NCBI GenBank assembly: GCA_002422285.1
Contig: DIUF01000038.1
Span: forward strand, 1-35,169
Length of the DNA stretch: 35,169 nt
Direction: 5' to 3'
Source of the DNA: Flavobacteriales bacterium UBA6165
GTDB taxonomy: Bacteria > Bacteroidota > Bacteroidia > Flavobacteriales_D > Crocinitomicaceae
Positions 34,099 to 35,169 of the stretch are shown one piece after another. The number at the start of each line of letters is the position of its first letter. Position 1 is the first letter of the stretch. Under the pieces are notes generated by a model. It saw nothing but the letters and a program-made list of their open reading frames with translations, made no database searches and was not told the origin of the DNA. Both the position numbers and the translations under genes were made by a program.

Positions 34099-34632
34099 AT
34101 GAAAGCGACAAAAATAGTATTAATAGTGATGACAGCCTGCTTGGTAATCTCTTCGTGTAAGAAACCCGAAGAGCCTGCCTCAGGCACTTGCTTTGATGGG
34201 TTCCTCAACAATGGTGAACTCGGTGTTGATTGTGGAGGTCCATGTCCACCTTGCGAAGAATTTGGGAATCCTGTTTTTTTTGCAGCTTTCAATGCTGAAT
34301 TGGTTATGTTTTCTAATCCAAGTGCAACTTTTGGTGACACTGTTTATTTGTCAGCATCAAATGATTCCATTCAAGTTTCCCTGCGCTTTAAAAATTTGAG
34401 CGAGCCAGATGAGACAGGACAGCTTTGGCCTTATTTACTCGATGGTCAAGCCTATGTGATTTACAACAATGTAAATTATACAGAAATAGACACTGTTTAT
34501 TCATCAGTAATTATTACAGAAAATATCAGTTCCAGAATTTCTGGTTTGTTTCAGATGTATTTGCCTTATGGTCAAGGAAATATGGATACATTGAAAGTGA
34601 TTAATGGAACATTTTACAACATTCCTTATTAG
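34099..34632 (+). CDS. Lipoprotein with a Cys-rich GxDCGGPCxxC motif (possibly DUF6252-like)
   Basis: This 177-residue lipoprotein has a hydrophobic signal ending in the lipobox VISSC (Cys20). Directly after a short linker comes a cysteine-rich segment, CFDGFLNNGELGVDCGGPC and then PPCEE (about residues 31-53), a motif I recall near the N-terminus of many Bacteroidota surface lipoproteins. The rest is beta-rich (TVYLSASNDSIQVSLRFK, ISSRISGLFQMYLP, VINGTFYNIPY) and resembles the DUF6252 type. It would sit on the outer membrane or surface. The M1 peptidase gene starts 21 bases after its stop, so they are probably co-transcribed. No function is assigned. Confidence 0.85.
   Translation: MKATKIVLIVMTACLVISSCKKPEEPASGTCFDGFLNNGELGVDCGGPCPPCEEFGNPVFFAAFNAELVMFSNPSATFGDTVYLSASNDSIQVSLRFKNLSEPDETGQLWPYLLDGQAYVIYNNVNYTEIDTVYSSVIITENISSRISGLFQMYLPYGQGNMDTLKVINGTFYNIPY
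34109..34116 (-). promoter_or_regulatory. Putative -7 element of the YigZ-like gene inside the neighbouring coding region
   Basis: The minus strand reads TATTTTTG, a full TAnnTTTG match, 37 bases before the YigZ ATG. It overlaps codons 4-6 of the divergent lipoprotein gene. No clear -33 TTG is visible. Confidence 0.35.
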
Positions 34633-34653
34633 TAATTCAAATAAATAATCATC

Positions 34654-35169
34654 ATGAATAAATTTATAATTCTACGATTTACGCTATTGATAATGCTGTT
34701 TTTCCCTGTTTTGGCATTCACTCAGAACAACCGCAGCCTAGAAAACAACCTGCGCAGCGACACCATAGACGTGCTTATCTACAAACTTTATTTGGATGTG
34801 ACAGACTTCACTACAAACATTATCCAAGCTAACTGTCAGGTGAATTTTACCTCAAAAATGAATAATGTTTCTGGAATCACATTGGATTTATTGAATCTTC
34901 AAGTTGACTCTGTGAAATATCAGGGACAAGATGCGAGTTATACATACAACGGTGAATTGTTGCGGATAAATTTCCCTCTTGCATTGAATCAAAATCAAAC
35001 AGATTCTGTAGTAGTTTATTATCAAGGTACTCCAGTAACGGATGCATCTGGGTGGGGAGGATTTTATTTTCAAAATGGATATGCCTTTAATCTCGGTGTT
35101 GGTTTTGCTGCTGACCCGCATAATTTTGGTCGAGTTTGGCACCCATGTTTTGATAATTTTGTAGAACGT
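34654..35169 (+). CDS. Secreted M1-family metallopeptidase, N-terminal part (runs off window)
   Basis: I translated this from the ATG at 34654; it is open for 172 codons to the window end. A signal peptide (hydrophobic core about 9-22) ends near AFTQ, with a likely cut before Gln24. The mature part begins like the N-terminal beta domain of aminopeptidase N-type enzymes: RSDTIDVLIYKLYLDVTDF, a beta-strand series (VNFTSKMNNVSGITLDLLNL), YQGTPVTDASGWGGFYF and FGRVWHPCFDNFVER. The catalytic HExxH site would lie beyond the window, so activity cannot be checked. It follows the lipoprotein gene by 21 bases. A C-terminal T9SS sorting domain is possible but unseen. Confidence 0.85.
   Translation, partial: MNKFIILRFTLLIMLFFPVLAFTQNNRSLENNLRSDTIDVLIYKLYLDVTDFTTNIIQANCQVNFTSKMNNVSGITLDLLNLQVDSVKYQGQDASYTYNGELLRINFPLALNQNQTDSVVVYYQGTPVTDASGWGGFYFQNGYAFNLGVGFAADPHNFGRVWHPCFDNFVER

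Noticed and set aside
1..35169. CRISPR arrays, tRNA or rRNA genes, transposases, phage genes
   Set aside because: I saw no regularly spaced repeats, no cloverleaf-like sequence, no rRNA-like stretch and no transposase, integrase or phage protein.

Overview
The window looks like a chromosomal segment of a Bacteroidota bacterium, most likely Flavobacteriia. The reasons are a type IX secretion (T9SS) protein (PorQ-like), at least three secreted proteins with a T9SS C-terminal sorting domain, a TonB-dependent receptor with a carboxypeptidase-like N-terminal domain, an S46 peptidase, the gene order etfB-etfA-bifunctional nuclease-nucleoside transporter, and many TAnnTTTG-type -7 promoter elements. 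I see no phage, insertion sequence, CRISPR array, rRNA or tRNA.

Layout. 1-1163 (minus): 5' part of a DEAD-box RNA helicase cut by the window edge. 1164-1737: a 574-base gap holding an imperfect inverted repeat. 1738-2775 (minus): PorQ-like T9SS protein. 2955-11213 (plus): a cell-surface block made of a diheme cytochrome c lipoprotein, two tandem paralogous T9SS-exported beta-propeller proteins (each followed by a near-identical terminator stem), and a TonB-dependent receptor. 11244-14646 (plus): prmC, ligA and a small conserved protein. 14660-18607 (minus): etfB, etfA, a bifunctional nuclease and a nucleoside transporter in one operon. 18741-21864 (minus): trxB and an S46 dipeptidyl-peptidase. 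22010-25750 (plus): an SF2 helicase, an NhaC-type antiporter and a tiny membrane protein. 25891-27696 (minus): a secreted arginine deiminase laid out like Porphyromonas PPAD. 27817-30390 (minus): an MlaE/MlaF-type lipid ABC transporter pair and a membrane-anchored coiled-coil protein. 30528-33486 (plus): a very tight operon of SprT-like metalloprotein, mannose-1-phosphate guanylyltransferase, a CxxC/CxxC protein and TruC-like pseudouridine synthase. 33478-34071 (minus): YigZ/IMPACT protein. 34099-35169 (plus): a lipoprotein and the start of a secreted M1-family peptidase.

How the parts work together. Much of the window concerns the cell envelope: T9SS export, surface beta-propellers, a heme lipoprotein, nutrient uptake, lipid transport and extracellular peptide processing. 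The rest is housekeeping (DNA ligation, release-factor methylation, tRNA/rRNA modification, redox and electron transfer). The stretches most worth a second look are the cytochrome/propeller/receptor block at 2955-11213 and the PPAD-like enzyme at 25891-27696. A recurring feature is that eight of nine predicted type I signal peptides put a glutamine directly after the likely cleavage site.
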